Shown here: in pieces, positions 7,702 through 14,912 of the stretch
Position numbering within the stretch: the stretch's first letter is position 1
Layout: every line of letters begins with the position of its first letter
Assembly (NCBI GenBank): GCA_963835525.1
Contig: CAWIFM010000004.1
Span: 248,001 to 312,000 of the forward strand
Direction: 5' to 3'
From: DASSUW01 sp963835525
GTDB lineage: Bacteria; Actinomycetota; Thermoleophilia; Solirubrobacterales; Solirubrobacteraceae
DNA: 64,000 bases
Notes under the pieces: model-generated
Seen by the model: only the letters and a program-made list of their open reading frames with translations
Told to the model about the DNA's origin: nothing
The model's database searches: none
Position numbers and translations under genes: made by a program

Positions 7702-8594
7702 CGGGGACCCTCCGTCATCTCGAGGAACAGCTCCTCCAGCGTGGGCGCGTGCGGGACGAGTGCGGTGATGCCGACGCCGGCGCGGCCGAGCGCGATCGAC
7801 AGCTCCGCGGCGGTCCGCTCGTCGCCCGTGAAGCTGAGCCCGTCGGAGGTCTGGGTGACGATGTGAGCGGCGATCTCCGCGGCCTGCGCGTCATCGGTGG
7901 TGCGCAGCTCGTAGCGCCCGGTCGCGCTCGCGATCAGCTCGGCGAGCGGGCCCTCGTAGATCACGCGGCCGGAGCCGACGATCGCCACGCGGTCGCACAG
8001 CTCCTCGACCTCGCCCATGAGATGGCTCGAGAGCAGGACGGTGATGCCCTGGTCGGCGAGCCGACGGATCAGCGCGCGCATGTCGCGCATGCCCGCGGGG
8101 TCGAGGCCGGTGGTCGGCTCGTCGAGCAGCAGCAGCCGCGGGGAGCGCAGCAGCGCCCCGGCGATGCCGAGGCGCTGACGCATGCCGTGCGAGTAGCCGC
8201 CGACCTTGTCCTTGGCCCGGTCGGCGAGGTCGACGGTGTCGAGCGCCTCGCCGATCCGGTACTCGGCGCCGTCGCCGTCGAGCGCCGCCACCAGCTCGAG
8301 GTTGCGGCGCCCGCTCAGGTACGGGTAGAAGCGCGGCGCCTCGACGAAGCCCGCGACGCCGTCGAGGGCGCGAGCGCCCTCGAGCAGCGGGTCGCGGCCG
8401 AACAGGCGCGCCGAGCCCTCGTCGGGCCGGATCAGCCCGAGGAGCATGCGCAGCGACGTCGTCTTGCCGGCCCCGTTGGGTCCGAGGTAGCCGTAGACGT
8501 CGCCGGCGCCCACGTTGAGGTCGACGTGGTCGACCGCCGTGATGTCGCCGTAGCGCTTGACCAGCCCGCGGGCCTCGATCGGCGCCGCCGTCAT
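7698..8594 (-). CDS. ABC transporter ATPase (BcrA/CcmA-like)
   Basis: 298 residues. Walker A GPNGAGKTT (~40), Q-loop region (GFVEAPRFYPYLSG, ~85), a signature written YSHGMRQRLG (~140) as in BcrA-type exporters, Walker B RLLLLDEPTTGLDP (~160) and switch His SSHLM (~195) are all present. The C-terminal 80 residues are the accessory domain of ABC-2 drug/peptide exporters. It overlaps its neighbours by 4 bases on both sides, so it is translationally coupled to the LolA-like gene and the permease. Confidence 0.92.
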   Translation of the reverse strand: MTAAPIEARGLVKRYGDITAVDHVDLNVGAGDVYGYLGPNGAGKTTSLRMLLGLIRPDEGSARLFGRDPLLEGARALDGVAGFVEAPRFYPYLSGRRNLELVAALDGDGAEYRIGEALDTVDLADRAKDKVGGYSHGMRQRLGIAGALLRSPRLLLLDEPTTGLDPAGMRDMRALIRRLADQGITVLLSSHLMGEVEELCDRVAIVGSGRVIYEGPLAELIASATGRYELRTTDDAQAAEIAAHIVTQTSDGLSFTGDERTAAELSIALGRAGVGITALVPHAPTLEELFLEMTEGPR

Positions 8595-9742
8595 CCGAGC
8601 CCCCGCGCCGCGTTCTCGGCGGCTACCGGCGGGACGGAGCCGACCACGACGTAGCTCACGTCGCCGCGCCGGAAGGTGACCAGCGTGCCGAGCGGGGTGG
8701 CGAGCTCGGTGCCGGTCGCGCCGTCGATGTTGATCTCCGGCAGCTGGAACCCGGTATCGCGCTCGGGCCCGGCCTCGCGCTGGAGCACGACGATGGCGCC
8801 CATGCCCTCGCCGTAGACGCTGAGGGCGGCGGGCTGCCCGCCCGCGTTCACGAGCCGGACCTCGGTGCGCGGCAGGCCGGCCAGCTCCTTCGGGGCGCTC
8901 AGCTCGAAGCCGAGCCGCTCCTGCACCGCGTCGACGCCGTGCACGCGGGTCGGGCGGCCGTGGGCGTCGGTGCCGGTCACGGGGTCGATCTCGACGATGC
9001 GCGTGCCCTTCGGCGGATCGGCCTCGAAGGTCGAGCCGGGGATCGCGCCGTAGGAGACGTCATGGGCGGCGAGCTCGAGCACGGGCTCGTCCTGGCCCTG
9101 CGCGTAGACGGCGGCGCGCAGCGGGACGCCGTTCAGCGCGTCCCAGGCGAGCTCGGCCGCGCCGAGCAGGCCGCCGTCGTCCTTGGGCGCGATGCGGACC
9201 GTGTAGGTCGGCCGGCCGGCGGTCGAGGTCGGCTGGGCGCCGGACAGGCTCCACGCCTCGGCCAGGCTGTCGAGGCCGCTGCGGATGTCGGCGAGCGTCG
9301 CCGGCTCATGCTCGCGCTGCTTCTGCTCGCCGCGCTCGACCGGGAGCACGTAGGCGGTCTCGGACGAGCTGTCGTAGATGGTCAGGCGGTCGTCGCCGGC
9401 CACGATCTGGGCGTCGCCGGCCTCGGACTGCAGCTCGAGCCGCATGCGGCCGTCGCCGGCCAGCCACACCCGACCCTCGGCGCCCGCGGCGAGCGGGGAG
9501 ACGGCGCCGTGGGGGAGGGAGCCGGAGGGGAGCATGCCGTTGGTGAACGTCACGCGCGCGGAGACGCCGTCGACCGCGGGAGCGTTGACCGCGTCGAGGA
9601 TCGCCCGGTCGAGCGGCTTCGGATCGGGCTTGGGGTCCGAGTCGAGCGCCGCCTGGGCGAAGCCCGCGGTGAGGACGAGCGCGACCACGGCGGCCAGCAG
9701 GGTGACGATTCGGGTGGTGGAGGCGGTGCGGAGATGTCTCAT
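8591..9742 (-). CDS. LolA/RseB-like exported protein, first gene of ABC exporter operon
   Basis: 383 residues with a cleavable signal sequence (TRIVTLLAAVVALVLTAGFAQAALD). The mature part has the beta-rich repeats of the LolA/LppX/RseB fold (GRVWLAGDGRMRLELQSEAG, DRLTIYDSSSETAYVLP, GRPTYTVRIAPKDDGG). Relatives bind lipids or act as envelope sensors. Here it heads an operon with an ABC-2 exporter. A Shine-Dalgarno (AAGGACC) precedes the ATG at 9742. Upstream is a direct repeat shared with the neighbouring ndh and two-component promoters (9788-9808), so the operon is probably controlled by the OmpR-type regulator at 12341-12994. Confidence 0.75.
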   Translation of the reverse strand: MRHLRTASTTRIVTLLAAVVALVLTAGFAQAALDSDPKPDPKPLDRAILDAVNAPAVDGVSARVTFTNGMLPSGSLPHGAVSPLAAGAEGRVWLAGDGRMRLELQSEAGDAQIVAGDDRLTIYDSSSETAYVLPVERGEQKQREHEPATLADIRSGLDSLAEAWSLSGAQPTSTAGRPTYTVRIAPKDDGGLLGAAELAWDALNGVPLRAAVYAQGQDEPVLELAAHDVSYGAIPGSTFEADPPKGTRIVEIDPVTGTDAHGRPTRVHGVDAVQERLGFELSAPKELAGLPRTEVRLVNAGGQPAALSVYGEGMGAIVVLQREAGPERDTGFQLPEINIDGATGTELATPLGTLVTFRRGDVSYVVVGSVPPVAAENAARGLG

Positions 9743-9758
9743 GGGGAGGAGGTCCTTC

Positions 9759-11021
9759 TTAGATGGTGACGCGTGTTGTAGGCGCGGTCTTTGAGAGTTC
9801 TTTGAGAGGGGTGGGGGAGATGACCCGCTGGCCGCGGTCGCGGGCGAGCAGGCTCCACAGCCAGCGCGTGAGCGTCACGAACCGGTTGCCCCAGCCGACG
9901 AGGTAACGGACGTGCACGACGGCCCAGATGAGCAGCGCGAGCCGGCCGGTGAAGCGGATGCCGAAGGCGGTGCCGACGGCGCGGCTGCGGCCGATCACCG
10001 CGAGCCGGCCCTTGTCGACGTAGCGGAAGGGCTCGGTGTCGCGGCCGGCCAGCCGGCGCCGGATCGTCCGCGCGGCGTGGCGGCCCTGCTGCATCGCGGC
10101 GGGCGCGACGCCGGGCACGCCGTCGAGGGCGGCCATGTCGCCGATCGCGAGCACCTCGGGGCGGCCGGGCAGCGTGAGGTCGTCTTCGACCGCGATGCGA
10201 CCGGCACGGTCGACCGGTCCGAGCGCCTCGGCCAGCGGCGAGGCCTTCACGCCCGCCGCCCACAGCACGGTGCGCGCGGGCGCGCGCACGAGCGCACCCG
10301 AGGCGGACAGGATGTCGACGCCCTCGTCATCGATGTCGACGACGCGGGCGCGTTGCCAGACGTCGACGCCGAGCTCGGCGAGGTCGCTCGCGGCGCGCCG
10401 CTGGACCGGCTCGGTGAACTCGCCGAGCACGCGCGGGCCGCCCTCGATCAGCGAGATCGTGGCCCTGCGGGTGTCGATGGCGCGGTAGTCGGAGCGCAGC
10501 GTGCGCTGCGCCAGGGCGGCGACCTGGCCGGCCAGCTCGATGCCGGTCGGCCCGCCGCCGACGACGGCGAACCGCAGCCAGGCGGCCTGCTCGGCCGGGT
10601 CGGTGGCCAGCTCGGCGAGCTCGAAGGCGCGCAGCACCTGCGAGCGGATCTCGCGCGCGTCGTCGAGCGTCTTGAGGCCGCCGGTGGCGCCGGCGGCCAC
10701 GATCAGGCTGTCGTAGCCGAGCTCGAGCTCTCCGCCGTCAGGCGCGGTGGCGTGGGCGATCCTTGCGTCGAGGTCGAAGCTGCGGACGTCGGCGAGCAGC
10801 ACGCGTGCATTGGCCTGGCGGCGCAGCACGCCGCGCAGCGGCGGGGCGATCTCGCCCTCGGTGAGGATGCCGGTGGCGACCTGGTAGAGGAGCGGCTGGA
10901 ACAGGTGGTGGTTGGCGCGGTCGACGAGGGTGACCTCGACGGGCGCCCGTCTGAGTGCCTTCGCCGCGTAGAGGCCGCCGAAGCCTCCGCCGACGATGAG
11001 GACGCGATGTGCGGGGGTCAT
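9759..11021 (-). CDS. ndh: Type II NADH dehydrogenase (NDH-2)
   Basis: 420 residues. The FAD Rossmann motif is VLIVGGGFGGLYAAKAL (residues 7-23), the HHLFQPLLYQVATG stretch is typical of NDH-2, and the NAD-binding motif is VVGGGPTGIELAGQVA (~165). AIGDMAALDGVPGVAPAAMQQG (~290) and a C-terminal amphipathic segment complete the family pattern. NDH-2 passes electrons from NADH to quinone without pumping protons. The gene sits between the two-component system and the exporter operon and has its own promoter with the shared direct repeat. Its -10 (TAGAAC) ends 6 bases before the ATG, so the mRNA is probably leaderless. Confidence 0.9.
   Translation of the reverse strand: MTPAHRVLIVGGGFGGLYAAKALRRAPVEVTLVDRANHHLFQPLLYQVATGILTEGEIAPPLRGVLRRQANARVLLADVRSFDLDARIAHATAPDGGELELGYDSLIVAAGATGGLKTLDDAREIRSQVLRAFELAELATDPAEQAAWLRFAVVGGGPTGIELAGQVAALAQRTLRSDYRAIDTRRATISLIEGGPRVLGEFTEPVQRRAASDLAELGVDVWQRARVVDIDDEGVDILSASGALVRAPARTVLWAAGVKASPLAEALGPVDRAGRIAVEDDLTLPGRPEVLAIGDMAALDGVPGVAPAAMQQGRHAARTIRRRLAGRDTEPFRYVDKGRLAVIGRSRAVGTAFGIRFTGRLALLIWAVVHVRYLVGWGNRFVTLTRWLWSLLARDRGQRVISPTPLKELSKTAPTTRVTI
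9775..9808 (-). promoter_or_regulatory. Response-regulator direct repeat and -10 (site A, exporter operon)
   Basis: A perfect 10-base direct repeat TCTTTGAGAG occurs at 9788-9797 and 9799-9808 (11-bp period; reads CTCTCA-N5-CTCTCA on the minus strand). TACAAC (9780-9775) lies 11 bases downstream of the hexamer and serves as -10. The repeat lies inside the 3' end of ndh. The same arrangement recurs at 11028-11061 and 13002-13036. Confidence 0.7.
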
Positions 11022-11027
11022 GCCGTC

Positions 11028-11061
11028 GTTCTACGTTCACGCTTTGAGAGAGTCGTGAGAG
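11028..11061 (-). promoter_or_regulatory. Response-regulator direct repeat and -10 (site B, ndh)
   Basis: On the plus strand TGAGAG at 11045-11050 and 11056-11061 (11-bp period) with TAGAAC on the minus strand at 11033-11028, 11 bases downstream of the repeat. The site overlaps the stop codon of the sensor kinase and precedes ndh. Confidence 0.65.
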
Positions 11062-12344
11062 GCGGGCAGGTCGATGACGAAGCGCGAGCCGGTCACCGTG
11101 ACGGTGCCGCCGTGGCGCTCGGCGATCGCGCGCACGATGGCCAGGCCGAGGCCCGAGCCGCCGGTGGGCCCACGCCAGAAGCGCTCGAAGGCATGCTCGG
11201 GCTGCTCGGGGCCTGGCCCCTCGTCGCTCACGCTCAGGCGCGCGCGGTCGCCGTCGTTTGCGACCGCGACGGCCACCCGGCCCTGCCCGTGGCGGCGGGC
11301 GTTGGCGACCAGGTTTCCGACGGCGCGCTCGAGCGCGGCGTGCTCGCCGAGCACGATCGCCGGCTCGGCTGTGACGTCGTCGGCGCCGGCCTCGCGGGCG
11401 ATCTCGGCGAGGTCGACAGGCTCGCCGCGCGCCGGGGCCGCGGCGTCCTCGCGCGCCAGCGCCAGCAGGTCGTCGAGCAGCACGCCGAGCCGCGCCGCGT
11501 CGGCCTCGATGTCGCCCAGCACCTCCGGGTCGGCGCCGTGCTTGGTCGCGTAGGCGAGGTTGCCGCGCAGGGCGGTGAGCGGCGTCCGCAGCTCGTGCGA
11601 CGCGTCGCCGACGAAGCGCTGCTCGGCCGCGCGGGCACGCTCGAGCGAGGCCAGCATGGCGTTCAGGGTCTCGGCCAGCGTGCCGACCTCGTCGCGCATG
11701 TGCGGGTCAGGCAGCCGGCGCGCGGCGTCGCCCGTGCGCTCGATCTCGCGCGCGCCGGTGGAGAGGCGCCGCAGCGGGCGCAGGGCGCGGCGGGCGAGGC
11801 CCGTGGCGAGCGCGGCGGCCAGCAGGGCGGCGACGAGCGAGGAGAGCAGCACGAAGCGTCGCGTGCTGTCGAGCGTGTCCTCGATCTCCGTGGTGGTGCC
11901 GGCCACGATGACGGCGCCGCCCCGCGCGGCTCCGCGGCCCAGCTCGCCCAGCGGCGCCGCGTACAGCCGCACCGGGTCCGGGCCGAGCTGCGCGTCGCCG
12001 TAGCCCGCGGTCCGGTCCTCGAGCGCGCCGGCGGTGGCGGCGGCATCGGGCAGGACGCGGCTGCCGAGCCCGCTCGAGCGCGCGACGATGCGCCCGCGCG
12101 GGTCGATCACCTGCACCAGCAGCGGGCTGCCGCCGAGGCGGCCCTCCAGCGTGCCGGGCTCGGTGAGCAGCTGCGGGGTGGAGGCGGCGAGCCGTGCGAC
12201 CTCGGTGGCCCGCGCCCGGAGTTGGCGGTCCAGCGCGTCGTTGAGCTGGTTGTCAAGCCGCGCGAGCACGGCGATGCCGAGAGCCGCGACGGCCACCACG
12301 ATGGCCACCGCGGCGGCGGCCGCCACGCGAGCCTGGAGGCTCAC
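11037..12344 (-). CDS. Sensor histidine kinase (OmpR-partner type)
   Basis: 435 residues from GTG 12344, overlapping the regulator stop by 4 bases (GTGA). TM1 is at residues ~8-28 (AAAAAVAIVVAVAALGIAVL), an extracytoplasmic domain follows to ~150, then TM2 (LLSSLVAALLAAALATGLA), HAMP, and the phosphoacceptor H box FVGDASHELRTPLTALRGN. The ATPase has GNLVANARRHG (N box), SVSDEGPGP (G1) and GGSGLGLAIV (G2). It is a complete classical class I kinase, and the adjacent regulator is its expected partner. The sensed signal is unknown; the shared promoter sites suggest envelope or respiratory stress. Confidence 0.9.
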   Translation of the reverse strand: MSLQARVAAAAAVAIVVAVAALGIAVLARLDNQLNDALDRQLRARATEVARLAASTPQLLTEPGTLEGRLGGSPLLVQVIDPRGRIVARSSGLGSRVLPDAAATAGALEDRTAGYGDAQLGPDPVRLYAAPLGELGRGAARGGAVIVAGTTTEIEDTLDSTRRFVLLSSLVAALLAAALATGLARRALRPLRRLSTGAREIERTGDAARRLPDPHMRDEVGTLAETLNAMLASLERARAAEQRFVGDASHELRTPLTALRGNLAYATKHGADPEVLGDIEADAARLGVLLDDLLALAREDAAAPARGEPVDLAEIAREAGADDVTAEPAIVLGEHAALERAVGNLVANARRHGQGRVAVAVANDGDRARLSVSDEGPGPEQPEHAFERFWRGPTGGSGLGLAIVRAIAERHGGTVTVTGSRFVIDLPASHDSLKA

Positions 12345-12994
12345 TCGAGCTTGAAGCCGACGCCGCGCACCGTGTGGATGAGCGGCGGGTCGCCGAGCTT
12401 GCGGCGCAGGTAGGCGACGTAGCGGTCGACGACGTTGGCGCCCGCCTCGCCGTCGCCCCACACGCGCTCGAGCGCCAGCTCGCGGGTGACGACGCCGCGC
12501 GCGTTGCGCAGCAGCAGCTCGAGCAGCTCGGCCTCGCGACGCGTGAGCGCCACCGCGCGGCCGCCGCGGCGGGCGGTCAGGCTGTCGGGGTCGAGCACGA
12601 GGTCGGCATGCGCGAGCGTCTCGCCCTGGTTGCGGCGCATCAGCGCCCGGATGCGCGCCGTGAGCTCCTCGACCTCGAACGGCTTGACCAGGTAGTCGTC
12701 GGCGCCGGCGTCCAGGCCCTCGACGCGCTCATGCAGCGCGTCGCGGGCGGTCAGGAGCAGGATCGGGACGGCGAGGCCCTTGGAGCGAAGCCGCCGCGTC
12801 ACTGCCAGGCCGTCGAGGCCCGGCATCGCCACGTCGAGCACGATCACGTCGGGCAGCGAGCGCTCGACCTGCGCCAGCGCGGCGCCGCCGTCGGCCACGG
12901 CGGTGATCGCGTAGCCCTCGGCGGTCAGCGTGCGCTCGAGCATCCGCCGGATAGGAGCGTCGTCGTCGACGAGCAGCACGGCAGCCTCCGCCAT
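12341..12994 (-). CDS. OmpR/PhoB-family response regulator
   Basis: 217 residues. The receiver has the acidic pair (LLVDDDAPIRR, ~8-18), phosphoacceptor Asp (VIVLDVAMPGLDG, ~50), Thr (LLLTARDA) and Lys (YLVKPFEVEEL). The winged-helix domain has LTRREAELLELLLRNARGVV, DGEAGANVVDRYVAYLRRKL and IHTVRGVGFKLE. OmpR-family proteins bind tandem direct repeats with 10-11 bp spacing, exactly what is seen at three promoters here including its own (13020-13036). TAGACT (13007-13002) ends 7 bases before the ATG, indicating a leaderless transcript. The internal ATG at 12994 was chosen because upstream sequence is promoter-like. Confidence 0.93.
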   Translation of the reverse strand: MAEAAVLLVDDDAPIRRMLERTLTAEGYAITAVADGGAALAQVERSLPDVIVLDVAMPGLDGLAVTRRLRSKGLAVPILLLTARDALHERVEGLDAGADDYLVKPFEVEELTARIRALMRRNQGETLAHADLVLDPDSLTARRGGRAVALTRREAELLELLLRNARGVVTRELALERVWGDGEAGANVVDRYVAYLRRKLGDPPLIHTVRGVGFKLE

Positions 12995-13001
12995 GCGGGC
13001 G

Positions 13002-13036
13002 AGTCTAGACCGGGGATCTTGAGAGAACTCTGAGGG
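13002..13036 (-). promoter_or_regulatory. Response-regulator direct repeat and -10 (site C, autoregulation)
   Basis: On the plus strand TGAGAG (13020-13025) and TGAGGG (13031-13036), 11-bp period, with TAGACT on the minus strand (13007-13002) 12 bases downstream. Same geometry as sites A and B, placed in front of the regulator-kinase operon. Confidence 0.65.
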
Positions 13037-13384
13037 GCTCGTCGGGACGAACTTCTCGCTTGTAGGGAGGCGGGGTTGGTTGCTTCGCGCGGTCGCGATT
13101 CCGCATGGCGCAAGTCGAGGCGCCGATTGGGCCCTGAAAACGAGTGCACGTGCAGGCTGGGGTTGTTTGTGCACGCATAGCGACACCAGACAACCCCACG
13201 GCGCTTGAGCCCGAGCTCGTTGGCGCTTCGACTTCCACGATGCGCAACCGGCCGCCTTCCGAGCCTCCCTCAATGCAAGCCGTTGACGTTTCCCCTGCAA
13301 ATCGTTCGTTTCCATTATCCATAATGCACGTTAGAAGGCATTCAAGACGAGCAGCGGAGCGCGGCCTCGTAGAGTCCCGGGGCG
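13037..13384. other. Gene-free gap with hairpins, lower GC than surroundings
   Basis: About 350 bases between the two-component operon and the MOSC gene with no credible coding frame. Seen: a 10-base palindrome TGCACGTGCA (13145-13154), a long inverted repeat TGGGGTTGT...ACAACCCCA (13158-13166 / 13190-13198), and the palindrome CATTAT-CC-ATAATG (13313-13326) in an AT-richer stretch. TAGAGT (13370-13375) could be the -10 of the MOSC gene, though 9 bases separate it from the ATG. A small RNA or regulator-binding region is possible but not shown. Confidence 0.4.
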
Positions 13385-14017
13385 ATGTCCGGCCGCCTCC
13401 TCTCCGTCAACGTCGGCCGTCCGAAGCAGGTGTCCGTACGGCGCGGGCGGCCAGTGATGAGCGCGATCGGCAAGGCGCCGATCGGCGGGCGCGTGCGCGT
13501 GGCCGGCGTGAACCTCGACGGCGACGACCAGGCCGACCGCACCGTGCACGGCGGCCCGGACAAGGCCGTGTACGCGTACGCGCGCGAGGATGAGCTGTGG
13601 TGGGCCGCGCGCCTGAACCGCGACGTCCCGCCCGGGATGTTCGGCGAGAACCTGACCGTCGAGGGTGTCGACGTCAGCGGCGCCGTCATCGGCGAGCGCT
13701 GGCGGATCGGCGGCGTCGAGCTGCAGGTCTGCCAGCCGCGGCTGCCGTGCTTCAAGCTGGGCCTGCGGTTCGGCGATCCCCAGATGGTCAAGTTGTTCGC
13801 CCGGGCAGGCCGCCCGGGCGCCTACCTGCGCATCCTCGCCGAGGGCGAGCTTGGGGCCGACGACCAGGTTGACATAACCGACCACCCCTCCCACGGCGTG
13901 ACCGTCGCGCAGGTCTCGAAGGCGATCATGCTCGACGAGGACGGCCTCGCCGCGGCTGCCGCGGCGCCCGAGCTGCCGGCGTCACTGTCGCGCTGGATGC
14001 TCGAACGTGCGGCCTGA
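13385..14017 (+). CDS. MOSC domain protein (YiiM-like)
   Basis: 210 residues. MOSC domains are found at the C-terminus of molybdenum cofactor sulfurases and in stand-alone proteins such as YiiM, which reduce N-hydroxylated compounds with Moco. Seen: RTVHGGPDKAVYAYAREDELWW (~50-70), GMFGENLTVEG (~83), IGDRW-type segment (IGERWRIGGVELQVCQPRLPC, ~100-120) with the conserved Cys, and a C-terminal YiiM-like helix (VSKAIMLDEDGL). The domain is complete. It stands alone; the sulfite oxidase at 5454-6485 is the other visible Moco-linked protein. Confidence 0.85.
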   Translation: MSGRLLSVNVGRPKQVSVRRGRPVMSAIGKAPIGGRVRVAGVNLDGDDQADRTVHGGPDKAVYAYAREDELWWAARLNRDVPPGMFGENLTVEGVDVSGAVIGERWRIGGVELQVCQPRLPCFKLGLRFGDPQMVKLFARAGRPGAYLRILAEGELGADDQVDITDHPSHGVTVAQVSKAIMLDEDGLAAAAAAPELPASLSRWMLERAA

Positions 14018-14211
14018 GTCGCCGCCGCGATAGCCTGGATCATCCGGCGGATCGCCCACTCGGCCGCGGGAGCCGCGAGGCCCCAACCGTGGCAACGCGC
14101 CGGTCCACGGGCCGGCGGCCGGTCCAGGTGGCCGGGAGTGTCGACGCCACCCAGGCACACGACACAAGTCCTGGGACGTAGTAGTGCAGTGGTGATCCAT
14201 GACCGGGCGGT
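14018..14211. other. Intergenic region with alternative stem pairings
   Basis: A 194-base non-coding stretch between convergent genes. CCAGGTGGC (14124-14132) can pair with GCCACC-CAGG (14146-14155), while CCCAGG (14150-14155) can instead pair with CCTGGG (14169-14174). These two stems exclude each other. No known RNA family was recognised; RNase P, SRP RNA and tmRNA signatures were looked for and not seen. Confidence 0.25.
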
Positions 14212-14239
14212 CCGGGCGGGTCCTCGAAGGCCCGCCCGG
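14212..14239. terminator. Bidirectional hairpin terminator
   Basis: CCGGGCGGG (14212-14220) and CCCGCCCGG (14231-14239) form a perfect 9-bp stem; CCT/AGG in the loop can extend it by 3 bp. It lies between the MOSC gene (plus) and the small acidic gene (minus), where a two-way terminator is expected. Confidence 0.6.
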
Positions 14240-14250
14240 CCGCAACCTCT

Positions 14251-14391
14251 TCAGCCTTCGTCGTCCGCTGGGAAGTCGTCGTACTCGTCGTCGAGGTCCT
14301 CGAACTCGGACAGGTCGTCCAGCTCGTCGACGTCCTCTAGGTCCTCGTCGGTGGGATCCGGCTCCTCCGGAGGCAGGGTCTCGCCCGGCAT
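14251..14391 (-). CDS. Small highly acidic protein, 46 residues
   Basis: ATG 14391 to TGA 14251. The product begins MPGETLPPEEPDPTDEDLED and continues with Asp/Glu in about half the positions, spaced by Leu, Val, Phe and Tyr (DELDDLSEF, DDEYDDF), ending PADDEG. It has no Lys or Arg. TAGGGT (14404-14399) ends 7 bases before the ATG, a leaderless arrangement seen at many genes here, which supports it being real. It is divergent from the CWC protein gene (14453). Function unknown; acidic mini-proteins can act as DNA mimics or disordered partners, but nothing here proves that. Confidence 0.55.
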   Translation of the reverse strand: MPGETLPPEEPDPTDEDLEDVDELDDLSEFEDLDDEYDDFPADDEG

Positions 14392-14398
14392 CGTGCGG

Positions 14399-14404
14399 AC
14401 CCTA
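14399..14404 (-). promoter_or_regulatory. -10 element of leaderless promoter (acidic mini-protein)
   Basis: TAGGGT on the minus strand, 7 bases before the ATG at 14391. Confidence 0.4.
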
Positions 14405-14438
14405 TGCGGCCCCGGAAGCCGCCGTCAAGGCGGGCGGT

Positions 14439-14444
14439 TATGGT
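14439..14444 (+). promoter_or_regulatory. -10 element of leaderless promoter (CWC protein)
   Basis: TATGGT, 8 bases before the ATG at 14453; no Shine-Dalgarno is present. Confidence 0.4.
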
Positions 14445-14452
14445 GGTTTCGG

Positions 14453-14638
14453 ATGATCACGGAGACCTGCGAGTCGTGCGGCAGGGAGTTCGGCTGCGGT
14501 GCCCGCGAGGGCGCCTGCTGGTGCAAGGAAGTGACGCTCACCCCTGAGCGGCTGGCGGTCCTGCGCGAGCACTTCGAGCGCTGCCTGTGCCCCGACTGCC
14601 TCGCCGTGGCGGCGGGCGATCGGCTGCGCTCGACCTGA
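14453..14638 (+). CDS. Cysteine-rich CWC family protein
   Basis: 61 residues with the pattern CESCGREFGCGAREGACWCKEV and CLCPDCLA, i.e. a CxxC, the CWC signature and a second Cys pair, matching the Cys_rich_CWC family of small putative zinc-binding proteins. Function is unknown in the family. The following 90-residue gene starts 1 base after its stop, so they form an operon. Confidence 0.8.
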   Translation: MITETCESCGREFGCGAREGACWCKEVTLTPERLAVLREHFERCLCPDCLAVAAGDRLRST

Positions 14639-14639
14639 C

Positions 14640-14912
14640 GTGGCGGCCAGGCGGATCCGCATCGAGCTGGACGAGGCGGGCACCCGCGCCCTGCACGCGG
14701 CGCTCACCTCCGTGCTCGCGAGCGACGCGCTCGCCGCCGGCCAGGCCTCGGCTGCCCGCGCCGTGCTCGAGCAGCTCGACCGCCGCGTGCCGGAATGGGT
14801 GGCCGAGGATCCCGAGCAGACCATGCTGGCGACGCTCGCCGAGGCCGACCCGGCTTACCGAGACCCCGTCGAGGGCGATCGCAATCGCCCGCATTGGCGC
14901 AGCGGGCGCTAG
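14640..14912 (+). CDS. Hypothetical 90-residue protein
   Basis: GTG 14640 immediately follows the CWC gene stop (14636-14638). The sequence is mixed helix: RIRIELDEAGTRALHAAL, then LAAGQASAARAVLEQLDRRV and a charged C-terminus ending RPHWRSGR. No family is recognised. Tight coupling to the CWC gene suggests a shared role. Its stop overlaps the end of the convergent chemoreceptor gene. Confidence 0.6.
   Translation: MAARRIRIELDEAGTRALHAALTSVLASDALAAGQASAARAVLEQLDRRVPEWVAEDPEQTMLATLAEADPAYRDPVEGDRNRPHWRSGR

Noticed and set aside
9912..12413. 833-residue plus-strand open frame
   Set aside because: It is the antisense shadow of ndh and the sensor kinase, both of which have complete family motifs on the minus strand. 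Long antisense frames are expected at this GC.
13145..13198. Possible CRISPR-like or integron-like repeats
   Set aside because: The dyads differ in sequence and are not evenly spaced; no cas or integrase gene is present.
14018..14250. RNase P RNA, SRP RNA or tmRNA in the intergenic gap
   Set aside because: None of the conserved core sequences of these RNAs could be found on either strand.
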